Source of the DNA: an uncultured Bacillota bacterium
GTDB lineage: Bacteria; Bacillota_I; Bacilli_A; RFN20; CAG-449
Reading direction: 5' to 3'
Length of the DNA: 53,532 nucleotides
Assembly (NCBI GenBank): GCA_902493275.1
Contig: CABUOQ010000011.1
Coordinates: 1-53,532 of the forward strand
The position numbers were made by a program, and so were the translations under genes. Shown in pieces: positions 52,621 through 53,532 of this stretch. Position 1 is the first letter of the stretch; each line of letters opens with the position of its first letter. The notes under the pieces were generated by a model. It did no database searches and was not told where the DNA came from. It saw nothing but the letters and a program-made list of their open reading frames with translations.

Positions 52621-53340
52621 ATGAACGAAAAATTAATAGAAACCTTTAGATTAAGAATAAGTGATTATAACTGCTTTGATAAATTAATGCCACATGCTAT
52701 TTTAGATTTATTTCAAGATGTAGCGGGAAAACATGCAGATATAATTGGTGTTGGCTTTGATGATTTAAAAAAGTCGAATTTAATTTGGGTATTAGTAAGA
52801 ACTAAATTTGAGATTGTTCGTAATCCAAAATTATACGAAGTTGTGAACGTTTCTACTTGGCCAAAGAAAAAGGGAAAGATTGATTTTGATAGAGAATATT
52901 TAATTGAAGATAACAAAGGTGAAGTTTTAGTAAAAGGAATTTCTAAATGGGTTATTGTTAATAGTCTTACAAGAAGAATTTGTTTTGCTAGAGATATTAA
53001 TTATAATTGCGATATTTCTCCCGAAGAAAATTTTTCAGGGAATTTTGATAAACTGAAAGATTTTGATAGTGATGGTAGTGAATGTTACGAAGCACAAACA
53101 TCATATTGTGATTTAGACCATAATAAACATGTTAATAATATTTCTTACGCAAAAATGATAATGAATGCGATACAATTAGATGAAAATGAAGATATTCATT
53201 TCTTTGAAATAAATTATTTAAAAGAATTACCAAAAAATACTAAAATAAATTTATATTTAAAAAAAGATGGAAAAATTATATTAGTTAAGGGTATTATTAA
53301 TGGTGAGGTAAGTTTTATTGCTAAAATAGAACTATATTAA
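52621..53340 (+). CDS. acyl-ACP thioesterase
   Basis: A 239-residue double hot-dog protein of the FatA/FatB-like family (PF01643). The first domain shows FDKLMPHAILDLFQDVAGKHA and the WVLVRTKFEIVR strand; the second has the diagnostic DLDHNKHVNNISYAKMI with catalytic Asp, Asn and His. It would release free fatty acids from acyl-ACP and so set chain length or feed salvage. It starts with a weak AGGGA site and is the last gene before tRNA-Ala. Confidence 0.9.
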   Translation: MNEKLIETFRLRISDYNCFDKLMPHAILDLFQDVAGKHADIIGVGFDDLKKSNLIWVLVRTKFEIVRNPKLYEVVNVSTWPKKKGKIDFDREYLIEDNKGEVLVKGISKWVIVNSLTRRICFARDINYNCDISPEENFSGNFDKLKDFDSDGSECYEAQTSYCDLDHNKHVNNISYAKMIMNAIQLDENEDIHFFEINYLKELPKNTKINLYLKKDGKIILVKGIINGEVSFIAKIELY

Positions 53341-53344
53341 ATAA

Positions 53345-53420
53345 GGGGCCATAGCTCATTTGGGAGAGCGATTCGTTCGCAACGAATAGGTAGCGGGTTC
53401 GATCCCCGTTGGCTCCACCA
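53345..53420 (+). tRNA. tRNA-Ala (anticodon CGC)
   Basis: A full 76-nt cloverleaf including CCA. Acceptor stem GGGGCCA/TGGCTCC carries the G3-U70 wobble pair that marks alanine tRNAs. D-arm GCTC...GAGC, anticodon stem ATTCG/CGAAT with loop TTCGCAA (anticodon CGC, reading GCG), T-arm GCGGG-TTCGATC-CCCGT. CCA is encoded. Confidence 0.95.
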
Positions 53421-53433
53421 AAATTATAATTTT

Positions 53434-53456
53434 CGCCTATTTATAGGCGTTTTTTT
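53434..53456 (+). terminator. terminator after tRNA-Ala
   Basis: Perfect 6-bp stem CGCCTA (53434-53439) / TAGGCG (53444-53449), loop TTTA, then seven T. Confidence 0.9.
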
Positions 53457-53464
53457 ATTATTGA

Positions 53465-53497
53465 TGTTATTCTTTGAGTATACGTCAAAAAATAACA
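53465..53497. repeat. long imperfect palindrome at the window end
   Basis: TGTTATT-c-TTTGA (53465-53477), centre GTATACG, TCAAA-a-AATAACA (53485-53497): 12 of 13 arm positions pair. It lies just past the tRNA terminator, so it may be an operator for a gene beyond the window. Confidence 0.5.
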
Positions 53498-53532
53498 CAC
53501 TTACAAAAGATAAGAAAAATGATATCCTCTTA

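Noticed and set aside
1..53532. Possible Mycoplasma-type code with TGA as tryptophan
   Set aside because: Tryptophan is encoded by TGG throughout, and TGA ends several intact genes at family-typical lengths, including two ATGA overlaps (12253 and 12693).
1..53532. CRISPR array, insertion sequence, prophage or toxin-antitoxin module
   Set aside because: No regularly spaced repeats, transposase, integrase, phage structural or toxin motifs were found; the window is mainly chromosomal core with small accessory insertions.

Overview
This is a strongly AT-rich stretch of a Gram-positive-type chromosome, most likely a low-GC Firmicute (class Bacilli sensu lato, near the Erysipelotrichia/RF39/RFN20-like uncultured gut lineages). 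The lineage is inferred from family content and gene order, not from a marker-gene tree. TGA is a genuine stop codon (it ends the SWIM, aroEK, aroQ and aroA genes, and two ATGA overlaps use it), so this is the standard bacterial code and not the Mycoplasma code. The cell has a wall (MurA, UppP) and lipoproteins. It probably lives anaerobically (oxygen-sensitive class III ribonucleotide reductase NrdDG). It carries a homologue of the spore protease YabG and a BclA-like surface protein, which hints at past or present sporulation.

Layout. 0.1-3.5 kb: nrdDG and a CarD-type RNA polymerase-binding regulator. 3.5-8.1 kb (minus): a SWIM zinc-finger protein coupled to a SNF2 ATPase. 8.2-8.8 kb: a CmpB-type membrane protein. 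8.9-19.2 kb: one tightly packed run, aroB-aroC-aroE/K fusion-aroQ-aroF-aroA-tyrA-mnmE-tatD-rnmV-rsmA, holding the whole shikimate pathway plus the tyrosine branch and RNA housekeeping genes. 19.3-26.2 kb: arginine decarboxylase-like and agmatinase genes, a 5'-truncated double esterase, then yabG-ispE-prs. The order tatD-rnmV-rsmA-yabG-ispE-prs resembles the Bacillus subtilis yabD-rnmV-ksgA-yabG...ispE...prs region, with the polyamine genes and esterase wedged in. 26.2-28.0 kb (minus): an ABC-F ATPase behind a roughly 200-nt leader with a mini-ORF and a 17-bp hairpin.

28.1-33.3 kb: two lipoprotein hydrolases, a MacB-type ABC transporter pair and a small membrane protein. 33.4-34.5 kb (minus): the BclA-like protein and a MESH1-like HD hydrolase. 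34.7-38.4 kb: a polyprenyl-type glycosyltransferase facing the TldE/TldD pair. 38.6-40.9 kb: murA overlapping a lipoprotein gene and an unknown gene. 41-45 kb: membrane protein, cyclodeaminase family, HAD phosphatase, unknown protein, UppP and a lysophospholipase-like hydrolase. 45.4-49.2 kb: a nucleotide-sugar dehydrogenase homologue lacking the catalytic cysteine, an XRE regulator and a membrane protein. 49.4-53.5 kb: a BusR-like regulator, glutamine synthetase, an rRNA methyltransferase-like protein, a YolD-like protein, acyl-ACP thioesterase and tRNA-Ala(CGC).

The genome is very compact. Three convergent gene pairs share a single TTAA as both stop codons. Intrinsic terminators sit inside or across neighbouring genes. 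At least three genes have a -10 box exactly 6 nt before the ATG and no Shine-Dalgarno sequence, which suggests leaderless mRNAs. The best candidates for new biology are the ABC-F leader, the terminator hairpin that contains the glutamine synthetase ribosome-binding site, the cysteine-less dehydrogenase, and the murA-linked unknown genes. No mobile element, CRISPR array or recognisable defence island was seen.
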